A stretch of 64,000 nucleotides of DNA, from assembly GCA_963819755.1 (NCBI GenBank), contig CAWFXB010000001.1, forward strand, positions 992,001 through 1,056,000, given 5' to 3'. Under the pieces are notes generated by a model. It was not told where the DNA came from. It did not search any database and worked only from the letters and a program-made list of their open reading frames with translations. The stretch is from VRUE01 sp963819755. Its GTDB lineage: Bacteria > Actinomycetota > Thermoleophilia > Solirubrobacterales > 70-9. A program made the position numbers and the translations under genes. This document shows, piece after piece, positions 52,392 through 62,500 of this stretch (the stretch's first letter is position 1; each line of letters opens with the position of its first letter).

Positions 52392-54287
52392 ATGGCCGCC
52401 GGTCCCAACCGCTTCCCCCCGATCGGCAGCTACGGCTTCCTCTCCGACTGCCACACCAGCGCCCTCGTCTCCTACGACGGCTCGGTCGAGTGGCTCTGCC
52501 TGCCGCGCTTCGACTCGCCCAGCGCCTTTGCCGCCCTGCTCGACCGCGGCGCCGGCCATTTCAAGCTGAAGCCGCGCGGCGTCGTCGTGCCGATCAGCCG
52601 TCGCTACGAGCCGGGCACGCTGGTGATCGAGACGACCTGGGTGACCGACAGCGGCTGGGTCGTCGTCCACGACGCGCTGACGATCGGCGACTGGGTCGAG
52701 CAGGCGGGCCCGGGCTCGCGCCCGCGAACCGAGCACGAGTCTGACCACTCGCTGCTGCGCACGATCACCTGCATCGACGGCGAGGTCGAGATCGAGATGG
52801 AGTGCCTGCCGCGCTTCGCCTACGGCGCCGAGGCCGCGACCTGGAGTGGTGGCGAGCTGGGCGAGGCGACCGCACGGGGCGGCGACGGCGTCGAGCTCCA
52901 CCTGACCAGCGACATGGAGCTCTCGCTCGACGGCGGCACCGCCCACGGCGCGGTCAGGCTGCGCGAGAACGAGACGAGCTTCTGCGCCCTGACCTGGGGC
53001 AACGACGACCTGGGCGGGCCGCGCAGCGCCCCGGAGGCGCTGGAGCGGCTCGACTCGACCGAAGACTTCTGGCGCAAGTGGCTGCGCGACGGCGACTTTC
53101 CCGACCATCCCTGGCGCATCCACCTGCAGCGCTCGGCGCTGGTCCTGAAGGGTCTCACCTACGCGCCGACCGGAGCGCTGCTCGCGGCGCCGACCACCTC
53201 GCTTCCCGAGACCCCCGGCGGCGAACGCAACTGGGACTACCGCTTCAGCTGGATCCGCGACTCGACCTTCAGCCTCTGGGCCCTGCACACGCTCGGCTTC
53301 GACGATGAGGCGCGCGACTTCATGCGCTTCATCCTCGGCATCTGCCGCAAGGACCCCCGGCTGCAGATCATGTACGGGATCGGCGGCGAGAAGGAGCTGA
53401 CCGAGAGCACGCTCGACCACCTCGAAGGCTACGGCGGGGCGAGCCCGGTGCGGATCGGCAACGGCGCCTACGACCAGCGCCAGAACGATGTCTGGGGCGC
53501 CCTGCTCGACTCGATCTACCTGCACGAAAAAGCCCTGCGCGGCTCCGCCACCCCGTCCGATCGCCAGATCGTCCGCCAGCAGGTCGAAGCGGCGATCGAG
53601 GCCTGGCCCGATCCCGACCAGGGGATTTGGGAGTCGCGTGGCGAGCCACAGCACTACGTCTCCTCGAAGCTGATGATCTGGGTCGCGGTCGACCGCGGCG
53701 TGCGCTTGGCGCGCTGGGCCGGGTTCGACGAGCTCGCCGGGGAATGGGAGAAGACGGCAGAGGAGATCCGCGAGGAGATCCTCGAGCGCGGCGTTCGCGA
53801 CGGCGTCTTCCGGCAGCACTACGAGACCGATGCGCTCGACGCCTCGACCCTGCTGATCCCGCTGCTGCGCTTCCTCCCCCCCGACGACCCGCGCGTCTGT
53901 GCCACGGTCGACGCGATCGCCGAGCAGCTGACCCAGCACGGTCTCGTCCAGCGCTACAAAGTCGAGGAGACCGACGACGGCCTGAGCGGCGAGGAGGGCA
54001 CCTTCCTGATCTGCTCCTTCTGGCTCGTCTCGGCGCTCTCGGAGATCGGCGAGCCGGCGCGGGCGCGGGAGCTCTGCGAGCGACTGCTCGAGGCGGCCGG
54101 CTGGCTCGACCTCTACGCCGAGGAGCTGGAGGCGGAGAGCGGCCGCCATCTCGGCAACTTCCCGCAGGCGTTTACCCACCTGGCGCTGATCAACGCGGTC
54201 TCCCACGTGATCGCCGACGAGCAGCGTGAAGACGGCGGCGTCACCGCCGTGTTCAGCGAGATGGGCGGGGTCCGCGAGGGCGTCTGA
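52392..54287 (+). CDS. GH15-family glucoamylase / trehalase-like hydrolase
   Basis: A 631-aa, two-domain enzyme: an N-terminal beta-sandwich (about 1-215; FPPIGSYGFLSDCHTSALVS) and an (alpha/alpha)6 barrel (about 235-625) with GGERNWDYRFSWIRDSTFSL and WESRGEPQHYVSSKLMIWVA carrying the general-acid Glu, and EEGTFLICSFWLVSAL carrying the general-base Glu. There is no signal peptide, so it is cytoplasmic. Members act on glucans, isomaltosides or trehalose; the substrate cannot be told from sequence. It faces away from ctaG. Confidence 0.93.
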   Translation: MAAGPNRFPPIGSYGFLSDCHTSALVSYDGSVEWLCLPRFDSPSAFAALLDRGAGHFKLKPRGVVVPISRRYEPGTLVIETTWVTDSGWVVVHDALTIGDWVEQAGPGSRPRTEHESDHSLLRTITCIDGEVEIEMECLPRFAYGAEAATWSGGELGEATARGGDGVELHLTSDMELSLDGGTAHGAVRLRENETSFCALTWGNDDLGGPRSAPEALERLDSTEDFWRKWLRDGDFPDHPWRIHLQRSALVLKGLTYAPTGALLAAPTTSLPETPGGERNWDYRFSWIRDSTFSLWALHTLGFDDEARDFMRFILGICRKDPRLQIMYGIGGEKELTESTLDHLEGYGGASPVRIGNGAYDQRQNDVWGALLDSIYLHEKALRGSATPSDRQIVRQQVEAAIEAWPDPDQGIWESRGEPQHYVSSKLMIWVAVDRGVRLARWAGFDELAGEWEKTAEEIREEILERGVRDGVFRQHYETDALDASTLLIPLLRFLPPDDPRVCATVDAIAEQLTQHGLVQRYKVEETDDGLSGEEGTFLICSFWLVSALSEIGEPARARELCERLLEAAGWLDLYAEELEAESGRHLGNFPQAFTHLALINAVSHVIADEQREDGGVTAVFSEMGGVREGV

Positions 54288-54356
54288 AGACAAGCTCCAA
54301 GCGCACGATCGCTTGCGCAGACGAAAGGTCTTCAGACAGAAGATCTCGTTCTCTCA

Positions 54357-54362
54357 TATATT
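54357..54362 (+). promoter_or_regulatory. -10 box of a probably leaderless gene
   Basis: TATATT ends 10 nt before ATG 54373 in a locally AT-rich block after GH15, so transcription should begin at or next to the A of the start codon. No ribosome binding site lies between. A TTCAGA about 20 nt upstream is a poor -35. Confidence 0.4.
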
Positions 54363-54372
54363 CCCTGCCCGA

Positions 54373-54708
54373 ATGGCGGGATTCGAGGACGGCCGGGAGC
54401 GCCGGGACATGGAGCATCGCTATCGCCGTGCCGCAGTGGCGCATCCCGTGCGGCAGGGAATTCTCTGTCTGATGCTCGACGGCATGGAGGCCGGTGCGGC
54501 CGAGATCGCCGCCGTGCTGGCCGAGGAGCCCGGCCGGATCGCCTACCACCTGCGCGTGCTGACCAGGCGCCGGGCCTTGAAGGGGGTTGCCAAGGACCCG
54601 CCGGCGCCGCCCTACTACCGCCTGGCGCCGCAAGCGCTGTGGGCACGCAAAATGCTCGCTGAACTTGCCAAGCAGGACGGAGAAGACGATCCAGGGGGGA
54701 GAGATTGA
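54373..54708 (+). CDS. Small winged-helix (ArsR-like) regulator
   Basis: 111 aa. The order HPVRQGILCLM, AAEIAAVLAEEPGRIAYHLRVL and a wing with PPYYRLAPQALW fits an ArsR-like winged helix. No metal-binding cysteines are present. It is probably leaderless (start codon within 11 nt of a TATATT box). It is followed by a second, smaller winged-helix gene. Confidence 0.7.
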   Translation: MAGFEDGRERRDMEHRYRRAAVAHPVRQGILCLMLDGMEAGAAEIAAVLAEEPGRIAYHLRVLTRRRALKGVAKDPPAPPYYRLAPQALWARKMLAELAKQDGEDDPGGRD

Positions 54709-54732
54709 GGGCCGGCGCCCTTAGTAGGTGAG

Positions 54733-55005
54733 GTGGTGGGAGACATCGACCAGACCCGAAGCCCGATCGTGCTGGACACGACCATCGAAGCCGCCGTCCT
54801 GCGGCAGCTCCTCGCCCTGCACCCGGTCCAGCTCACCCTCGCCGAGCTGGTGCGGGAGATCTCTGACGGCCCAGCGGACTTCGCCGCGACCGACCCGGTC
54901 GAGCGCGCGGTCGGCCGGCTCAGCGCCGCCGGCTTGGTCCATCGCAGCTGTGACATGGTCATACCCAGCCGCGCGGCGTTGCGCTCCTACGAGCTGCTCG
55001 AATGA
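54733..55005 (+). CDS. Small winged-helix-like protein
   Basis: 90 aa, starting at GTG 54733 or the next GTG 54736. The helices LRQLLALHPVQLTLAELVREI and ERAVGRLSAAGLVHRSCDMVIPSRAAL match a winged-helix fold with a short wing. There is no effector motif. It is convergent with the alpha/beta hydrolase gene and overlaps its end by 19 nt. With its neighbour it may regulate the PKS locus; that is conjecture. Confidence 0.6.
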   Translation: MVGDIDQTRSPIVLDTTIEAAVLRQLLALHPVQLTLAELVREISDGPADFAATDPVERAVGRLSAAGLVHRSCDMVIPSRAALRSYELLE

Positions 55006-55808
55006 GCGGCCCCGCTCGAAACGGGCCGCTCGCCGGGATCGAGAAAGCGCTCCAAAGCATCCAGCGTCTCCCGCGGTGACTCCCAGAAGACGTTGTGCCC
55101 GTTGGGGACGTCGACCCGCGTAAGCAGCGCGCCCAGCTCCTCCTCGTAGCGGCGGTGCTGGCCGCTGCCGTCGTAGAGTGGCTTTTCCGCCGCGACGAAA
55201 AGCGTTGGGACGCGGGCGATCCGCGGCGGGGGCAGCGTCATCTCACTCCAGGCCACCACCGCCGCGCTCGGGCAGAAGCTGAACCGGAAGCGGCCGTCGG
55301 CCCCCTTGCTGACGTCGTCCTCGACGTAGGCCGCCACGACCTCACGCGGAGAGGCGACGATCGTGTCGTTTGAGAGCAGGGCGTTGAGCGCCCCATCGAC
55401 CGTGGCGAAGCTCCAATCGAGGCGTTCGAGCTCGGCGCTGCGCAGGGCGCGCTCGACCGGCACGAGAAGGCCGGGATCGAGCAGGGCGATCCTCTCGGTG
55501 CGATCGGCGAGCTTCACCGCAAGCGCCGCAGCCAGCCGGCCACCGAAGCTATGACCCACCCAACTGACCCGCTCGATGCCGAGCGAATCGGTCGTCTCCT
55601 CGATGTCGCTCACGTGCGTCTCGACGTTCCACGGCGGCTCGTGGCCGGATCCGCCATGACCGCGCAGATCGACGGACACCACCGAGTGGCCGCTTTGCGC
55701 CAGCTGCCTGCCGAAGTCCTCGAAGACCGCGCCATGCTGGGCGACACCGTGAATGCAGACGATCGCGCCGGCGTCGCTCGGGCCCCAGCGATGCGTGTTC
55801 AGCTTCAT
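54987..55808 (-). CDS. Alpha/beta-hydrolase downstream of PKS
   Basis: 273 aa from ATG 55808, which overlaps the methyltransferase stop by 4 nt. HGVAQHGAVFEDFGRQLA precedes the nucleophile elbow GHSFGG; a catalytic Asp in the GLLVPVE region or after FVAAEKP is less certain, and the His is in NGHNVFWE. Likely an esterase, lactonase or epoxide-type hydrolase acting after or during polyketide release. It is the third gene of the PKS-methyltransferase-hydrolase run. Confidence 0.85.
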   Translation of the reverse strand: MKLNTHRWGPSDAGAIVCIHGVAQHGAVFEDFGRQLAQSGHSVVSVDLRGHGGSGHEPPWNVETHVSDIEETTDSLGIERVSWVGHSFGGRLAAALAVKLADRTERIALLDPGLLVPVERALRSAELERLDWSFATVDGALNALLSNDTIVASPREVVAAYVEDDVSKGADGRFRFSFCPSAAVVAWSEMTLPPPRIARVPTLFVAAEKPLYDGSGQHRRYEEELGALLTRVDVPNGHNVFWESPRETLDALERFLDPGERPVSSGAAHSSSS

Positions 55809-56521
55809 GCTGCTTCTCCCTGGACGTCGATTCCGTCCTTGTTCGCGGTGAACAGCGCGACGACACCCTCCACCTGGACCTCGTAAGAGGGGAATGTCGC
55901 AGCCAATCCCGCTTCGAGGTCCTCTTGGCGATCGTCGAGATTGGAGAACGACCCTTTGCGATTCAGGCGTTCGATCGCCTTCCGGGATCGCTTGCTGTGG
56001 TCGGCCTCGAGGCCCAGCACGGTTGCGCCAAAGAGCGTCCCGCCAGGAGCGAGCGCGTCCTTGGCGTGCTCGAAGGCGACGCGCTTGTCGCGCAGCGTTC
56101 CCGGAACGCAGTGCAGCAGGTTCGACATCGCGATCGATTCGAACGATTCCGCGGGAAGGCCCCACGGCTCGAGCACGTTGGCTCGGTTGGTGCGCGGTCC
56201 ATAGCGGCGCAAGCGGCGTGCGGCGAACTGAAGCGAGCTCGGGTTCAGGTCCATCAGCGTGATCTCCGGCGAATCGGATGAGAAGCGACACCTGTTGATC
56301 AGATATCCGCTGGCCACGCCGACGTCGAGGTGGCGGTTGCCGGCGTTTTCGTCATACAGCTCGAGGATGCGACTTTTCGGACAGCGCCAGAGCCGCGGCA
56401 GGGTGTAGCGCATTACGAGCAGGTCGTAAAAGGGGAGCGTGAACCGGGTGTAGGCGGCCTGGCCCGCGTGGGCCGGATCGCCTGCGTCCGTCCGCACCGC
56501 CATGTCCGTGTCAGCTTGCAT
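55805..56521 (-). CDS. SAM-dependent methyltransferase downstream of PKS
   Basis: A 238-aa class I fold. Motif I is HLDVGVASGYLI, motif II near ITLMDLNPSS, motif IV FESIAMSNLLHCVPG and post-motif APGGTLFGATV. It is probably a small-molecule O- or C-methyltransferase that tailors the polyketide. It overlaps the end of the PKS gene by 11 nt and the hydrolase by 4 nt, so the three are one transcript. Confidence 0.87.
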   Translation of the reverse strand: MQADTDMAVRTDAGDPAHAGQAAYTRFTLPFYDLLVMRYTLPRLWRCPKSRILELYDENAGNRHLDVGVASGYLINRCRFSSDSPEITLMDLNPSSLQFAARRLRRYGPRTNRANVLEPWGLPAESFESIAMSNLLHCVPGTLRDKRVAFEHAKDALAPGGTLFGATVLGLEADHSKRSRKAIERLNRKGSFSNLDDRQEDLEAGLAATFPSYEVQVEGVVALFTANKDGIDVQGEAA

Positions 56522-59500
56522 TTACTTGCCTTTCCTCGGGTGATTTGGCCAGCGACGCAAGCAGCTCGTGCAGTGCCCGCGCGGTCTCATCTGCGTGTTC
56601 CCACATCATCGTCAGGTGATTTCCAGGCGTCCTGACGGTCTCGATCGGCCGGAGGATCTCCACCATCTCGTCAATCTGGCCCTCGACCACTTCGAGCGGT
56701 TCCTCCGCCCGAACCATCAGCACCGGGGCGCCAAGCTCCTCCGGCTCCCACTCGCCGAACAGCTGGAAGTAATGAGCCATCGCGGTCAACCGGGCATCGT
56801 CCGGCGGCGCAAAGAGTTGCCCGCCCCGCTCCCCACCGACCGTCGGCATGAACTCCAACAGCTTCGCGGTGTCGACCGAAGTCGAGGGCGTGTCGAGGAG
56901 CACAACCGCCGCCGCGGGCGTTCCCAGCTGCTCGAGCGACGCCGCCACGGCGTGGGCGGCCCAGCCGCCGGAGGAGTATCCGGCGAGAGCGAAGCTCGAA
57001 TCGCCCCAGTCTCGCTGGATTGCCCCCGCGGTCGACCTGGCAAAGGCCTCGAGATCGGTCGGCAGTGGCTCTCCCGCTGCGAAGCCCGGAAGATGGAGCC
57101 CGATGGCGGACCGCCTTCCACGCAGTCCCTGCGCCAACCTCGCGTATTCCTGGGGGCCCGACATCGCGACCAACGAGGAGATGAGGATCAGCCCCGGCGA
57201 GGCCTTGCCGTCGGCGAGGCTGACGACGCCAGGTGAGTCTCCGGCGGCAAGTGGCCGGTCGAAGCTCGGGCGGTACCTGGCCGCCCCCGTGAGCAGGTCC
57301 AGGAAGGCGCCGATCTCGCCCTGCTCCCGAGCCCGATCGAGCAGGCCGACGAATGTGCCGACCGGGTGGCCGGCGCCGGCTGCGACCGGCGCCGACGGGT
57401 CCAGCGCCTGGCTGACGTGGCGCGCCAGCTCCTGAACGGTCGGCTGATCGGCAAGGACAGACACGGGGACCTGCACACCGATCGCCGCGGCGAGGCGATT
57501 GCGGACCTCCATCGCGCCGACCGAGTCGAGTCCGAGCTCGAGGAAGGGACGAGTTGGGTCGATGGCAACGGCCGCGCCATGGCCGAGGATCTCCGCGATC
57601 TGCGCACGGAGAAGATCGAGGATCGCGGCCTTGCGCTCCTCGACGGCGAGCGCGGCGAGCTGGCTCGCCAGCGCCTCCGGGCGATGCCGCGGCCGAACGC
57701 TGGTCAGTTCACGCAGGATCGCGGGCAGCACACCGGCTTCACCCATGCCGCGCAGTCGCGCTGAACCGAAGCGGACCGGCGCCAACAGAGGCATATCGAA
57801 CTCCAGGGCAGTGTCGAAGAGAGCGAGCGAATCCTCCTGAGACAGCGGCACGACCGCGTCGCGAGGCGCCTCGTCCCCGGCCCAGGGCCCCCAGGAGATC
57901 GAAGCGCCCGACAGACCGAGGCCACGACGGTAGAGGGTCAGGGCATCGAGAAATGCGCTGCACGCCGCGACCGAGGCCTGGCCCGTGCCGCCGAGGAGGC
58001 CAGCCACGGAGGAGAAGACGAGGAGCCGCGAACCTTCCGGCTCCGCGGTCAGCTCGTGCAGCCTCCAGGCGGCCTCGATCCGCGCCCGCAACGCATCGTC
58101 GTCGACCGGCACGTAGACGACCGTGCGCATTGGGTGCTCGGCCGGAACGGAGTCGATCGCCCGCCCGAGAGCCTCGGGGTCGGCAAGGTCCGCCGGCCCG
58201 GCATATCGAATGTGCTCAACGCCGTGTGCCGCGGCGAGATGATCGGCCACCGCCTTGCCTCGGCCGGCGACGTCGCCGGCGATCAACACGGTCGAGGCCG
58301 GGTCGAGCGGCGAGATCGCGCTCCCCTCCATCGCATCGGCCCGAACGGCGGTCATGCGGGGGATCAGGGCCTCGCCCGCGCGCAGGGCGATCTGAGGCTC
58401 TTGCGCCCCCAACGCCAGGGCGGCCCGCCTCGCCTCCTCGGACGCCTCGCTTCCGTCGGTGTCGATCAGGGCGAAGCGTCCGGGATTCTCCGAGATCGCC
58501 GAGCGTATGAGGCCCCAGACAGCCGCGGCGGCCAGGTCGGGGTGCTCATCGTCCGCGACGGCGATCGCGTCGTGGGTGATCAGCGTGAGGCGTTCCCCGC
58601 CACGCTCCTCGTCGGCGATCCATCGCTGCACGTGGGCGAGCGCCTGCTCGGCGGTCGCCTGCGCCGCGGCGGCCAGTCCACCGCCATCGACCCCGGCGGG
58701 GACGATCTCGACCGTCTCCCCACCCGGATCCCCTGCCTCTCCCGGTGAGATCGCCTGCCAGCGAATGCCGAAGAGGGAGCGCCGGCGCCGATCCGATTCC
58801 ATCTCCCCCCGGTCCAGCGGCCGCGACTCGAGCGAGGTCGCGCCGATCACCGGGGCGCCGTCGAGGTCGTAGGCGACGAGCCTGCGTACTCCACCTTCGG
58901 AGGCGAGCACCAGGCGCAGCCCGGCCGCGCCCTTCGCATGCAGGGCGACCCCCCGCCACTCGCGGGGCAACTCAAGCTCGCCCGAGTCCTGCTCGCCAAG
59001 GCCGGCTCCCTCCAGGGCGAGCTCGAGCAGGCCGGGGTGCAGCGCGAAGCGCTCGGCCTCGAGGGATTCTCCCTCGGGCAGCGAGACCTCGGCGTGGACG
59101 CAATCGCCCTCCGGAGGCCAGGCGGCGAGCGGCTCAGGGGCCGCGGGAGGGTCGGGAGAGAGAAGGCCGGTGGCGCGGCATACCCATCCAGCCCCCTCCT
59201 CCTCGTCGCGGGAGTGGATCGAGAGCCTGCGCCGATCCTCGCTATCCGGCCCCTCGAGCGTCGCCTGCAGGGCGACGGCGCCCTGCTCGGCGAGGATCAG
59301 CGGCTCGCGCAGGACGAGCTCCTCGACCGCAGCGGCGCCGCTCGCAGCGCAGGCCTGCAACGCCAGCTCGAGGAAAACGCCGCCGGGCACGAGCGCCTCG
59401 CCGGCGACGGCGCGCTGCGCCAGCCAAGGCTGAGCCTGGAAGGAGAGGTTGCCGCTCAGCAAGAGACCGCTGCCGTCTCCGCCGGCCAATTCGACCACGC

Positions 59501-62500
59501 TGTGCACGAACGGGTGATTCGTCGCGGTCTCGCCGGCCTTACCGGGCGCGGCCGTTCTCGCCAGGCTGGAATCCAGCCAGTAGCGGTCGCGCTGGAACGG
59601 GTAGGTGGGCAGCGCCACGCGCCTCGCGCCGGCACCGTCGAAGAAGGCCTCCCAGTCGACCGCGACGCCGTTGGCGTGGGCTTCGGCAAGCGAACGCGCA
59701 AAGCATCCGGCGTCATCTTCGTCGCGGCGCACGGTCGAAAGCAGCACCGCGTCGCCGGGGTTGTCCAACTCGTCCTCGACGGTCTCGGCGACGCCGAAGG
59801 CGAGCACCGGGTGCGGCCCGACCTCGACGAAGGCGCGGCGACCCGCGCGTAGCAACGAGCGGACGACCGGCTCCAACTGAACGGTCTGCCGCAGGTTGCG
59901 GTACCAGTGCTCGGGCCCCATCTCGCTCGTGTCGATCTCCCCGCCGGTCACCGTCGAGTGGAGGGGGATCTGCCCGCTGCGGGGCGAGATCGGCGCGAAC
60001 GCCTCGAGCAGCTCCTCCCGCAGGGCCTCGATCTGGGCGGAGTGGCCGGCGCAATCGACCGCGATCGCCTTGGCTCGCGCGCCGTCCCGCTCGCAGTCCG
60101 CTTCGATCGCGGCGAGCGCCTCCGGGTCGCCGGAGAGGACAACCGAGGCGGGCCCGTTGATCGCGGCCAGCGAGACGCGATCGCCGAGCCCCTCGGTGTA
60201 CGGGAGCACCCGGTCAGGCGCCAGGGAGACCGAGAGCATCCCCCCCTTGCCGGAGATCCTCCTCAGCGCCTTGGAGCGCTCGGCGACGATCAGGCAAGCG
60301 TCCGACAGCGAGAGCGCCCCGGCGACGTAGGCCGCGGCTATCTCCCCTTGAGAGTGACCGACGACGGCCCCCGGCGTCACGCCACATTCCCCCCAGAGGC
60401 TCGCGAGCGACACCATCACGGCGAAGAGAGCCGGATGAATGACGTCGATGCGATCGAGCCACGTGCCCTCGGCGTCCCGGAGGATCTCGCTCAGAGACCA
60501 GTCGACGTGCTCGGAGAGCGCCTCCTCGCAGGCGGCGATATGGCCCGCAAAAGCAGGAGAGGAATCGATCAGCCCGACGGCCATTTCCTTTGCCTGTGGA
60601 CCCTGGCCGGGGAAGAGGAAGACCGGTCGATGACGGCGACGCGCAGCCCCCCGGCCTGTGCGAGGCGCGTCCCTGCCTTCGGAAAGGGCATCGAGCGAGG
60701 AGAGCAGCTCGGCTCGGTCCGTGCCGAGGACGACCGCCCGCCGCTCGAAGGCGGCGCGCGTGCTCACCAGGGAATAGGCGACATCCTGTAGCGGCAGCTC
60801 CGGGTTGGCGCGCAGGCAGCTTGCCAGGCGTCCCGCGCCAGCGGCCAGGGCCGGCTCGGTTTTCGCCGAGAGCGCCAAGGGGATTTGGCCCGGCAGGGTC
60901 CCCGCGGCGACCCCGTCGAGGTCGCCGACCCCGCCGTCACCACTCAGCTCGGTCCGCTCGACCATGGGCGGTTCCTCCAAGACCACATGAGCATTGGTCC
61001 CACTGGCGCCGAACGAAGAGACCCCCGCCCGGCGAGGGGCGCCGTTCGCCTCCCACGGGATCTGCTCGGTGAGGAGCTCGATCTGTCCCGCCTCCCAGTC
61101 GACCTTGGTCGACGGCACATCGACGTGCAGCGTCTTGGGCAGGGTGCGCTCCCGCATTGCCAGCGCCATCTTGATCACCCCGCCGACCCCCGCTGCCGCC
61201 TGCGTGTGGCCGATGTTCGACTTGAGCGAGCCGAGTCTCAGCGGCGCCTCTCTGTCTTGTCCGTAGGTTGCAAGCAGGGCGCCAGCCTCGATCGGGTCGC
61301 CGAGCGTCGTGCCTGTGCCGTGAGCCTCGACCACGTCGACCTCGCTCGCCCGCAGGCGGGCATTGGCCAGGGCCTGGAGAATCACCCGCTCCTGGGAGGG
61401 GCCGTTGGGGGCGGTGAGGCCGTTCGAGGCGCCGTCCTGGTTTACGGCGGAGCCACGCAACACGGCATGCACCCGGTGCCCGGCCCGCTCGGCGTCGGCG
61501 AGACGCTCGAGGGCGAGCACCCCGACACCGTCGGAAAAGCCGGCGCCGTCGGCGGCGTCGGCGAACGACTTGCAGCGACCGTCGGCGGCGAGGCCCAGTT
61601 GGCCACCCAGATCGACGAAGACGCTCGGCGTCGAGAGGACCGTGACCCCGCCGGCGAGGGCCAGGGTGCACTCGCCGCCCCGCAGGGCCTGCGCGGCCAG
61701 GTGAATCGCAACCAACGAGGAGGAGCAGGCGGTGTTCACCGTGATCGCGGGACCCTCCAGCGCGAGCGCGTAGGAGACGCGCCCCGAGACGGTGCTCGAG
61801 GAAACGACTGGCGAGGCCCCATAGTCCTGATACGCGACCCCCGCGAAGACACCGGTCGAGCTCCTGCGCAGCGAGAAAGGGTCCACCCCGGCGTTCTCCA
61901 GGGCCTCCCAGCTGGATTCGAGCAGCAGGCGTTCCTGCGGATCCATGAAGGTGGCCTCGCGGGGGCCGATCGAGAAGAACCCGGCGTCGAAGTCGCTCGC
62001 GTCGGCGAGAAAGCCGCCCTCGCGCGGCCGGCTCGAGCCGGGGTTGCCGGGCCTCTGGTCGTAGAGGCCGTCCAGGTCCCAACCGCGATCGGCTGGAAAC
62101 TCCCCGATAGCGTCACCACCGTCGGCAACCAGCCGCCAGAGGTCCTCCGGCGAGGCGATCCCACCGGGGTAGCGGCATGCCATGCCGACGATGGCGATCG
62201 GCTCGTCGCTCGCCTGGGCTCTGACCGCAACCTGCGCACGGGCTCCTTGCGGGGTGGAGTCGGCGAGAATGAACTCAGCCAGCGAGGCCGAGCTCGGGTG
62301 ATCGAAGACGACCGTGGTGGGCAAGCGCAGCCCGGTCTTCTCGCTCAACCGGTTACGCAGCTCAACCGCGGTGAGCGACTCGAAGCCGAGCTCCCGAAAG
62401 GCCCGTTCAGGGTCGACGTCCTGTGTCGAGGCGTACCCGAGCACCACTGCCACCTCGCTCGTGACCAGCTCGAGGACATGGTTCTCGCGCTCGGCCTCGG

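Noticed and set aside
52365..54293. Long minus-strand open frame opposite the GH15 gene
   Set aside because: The plus strand carries both GH15 catalytic segments; the minus frame is a shadow.
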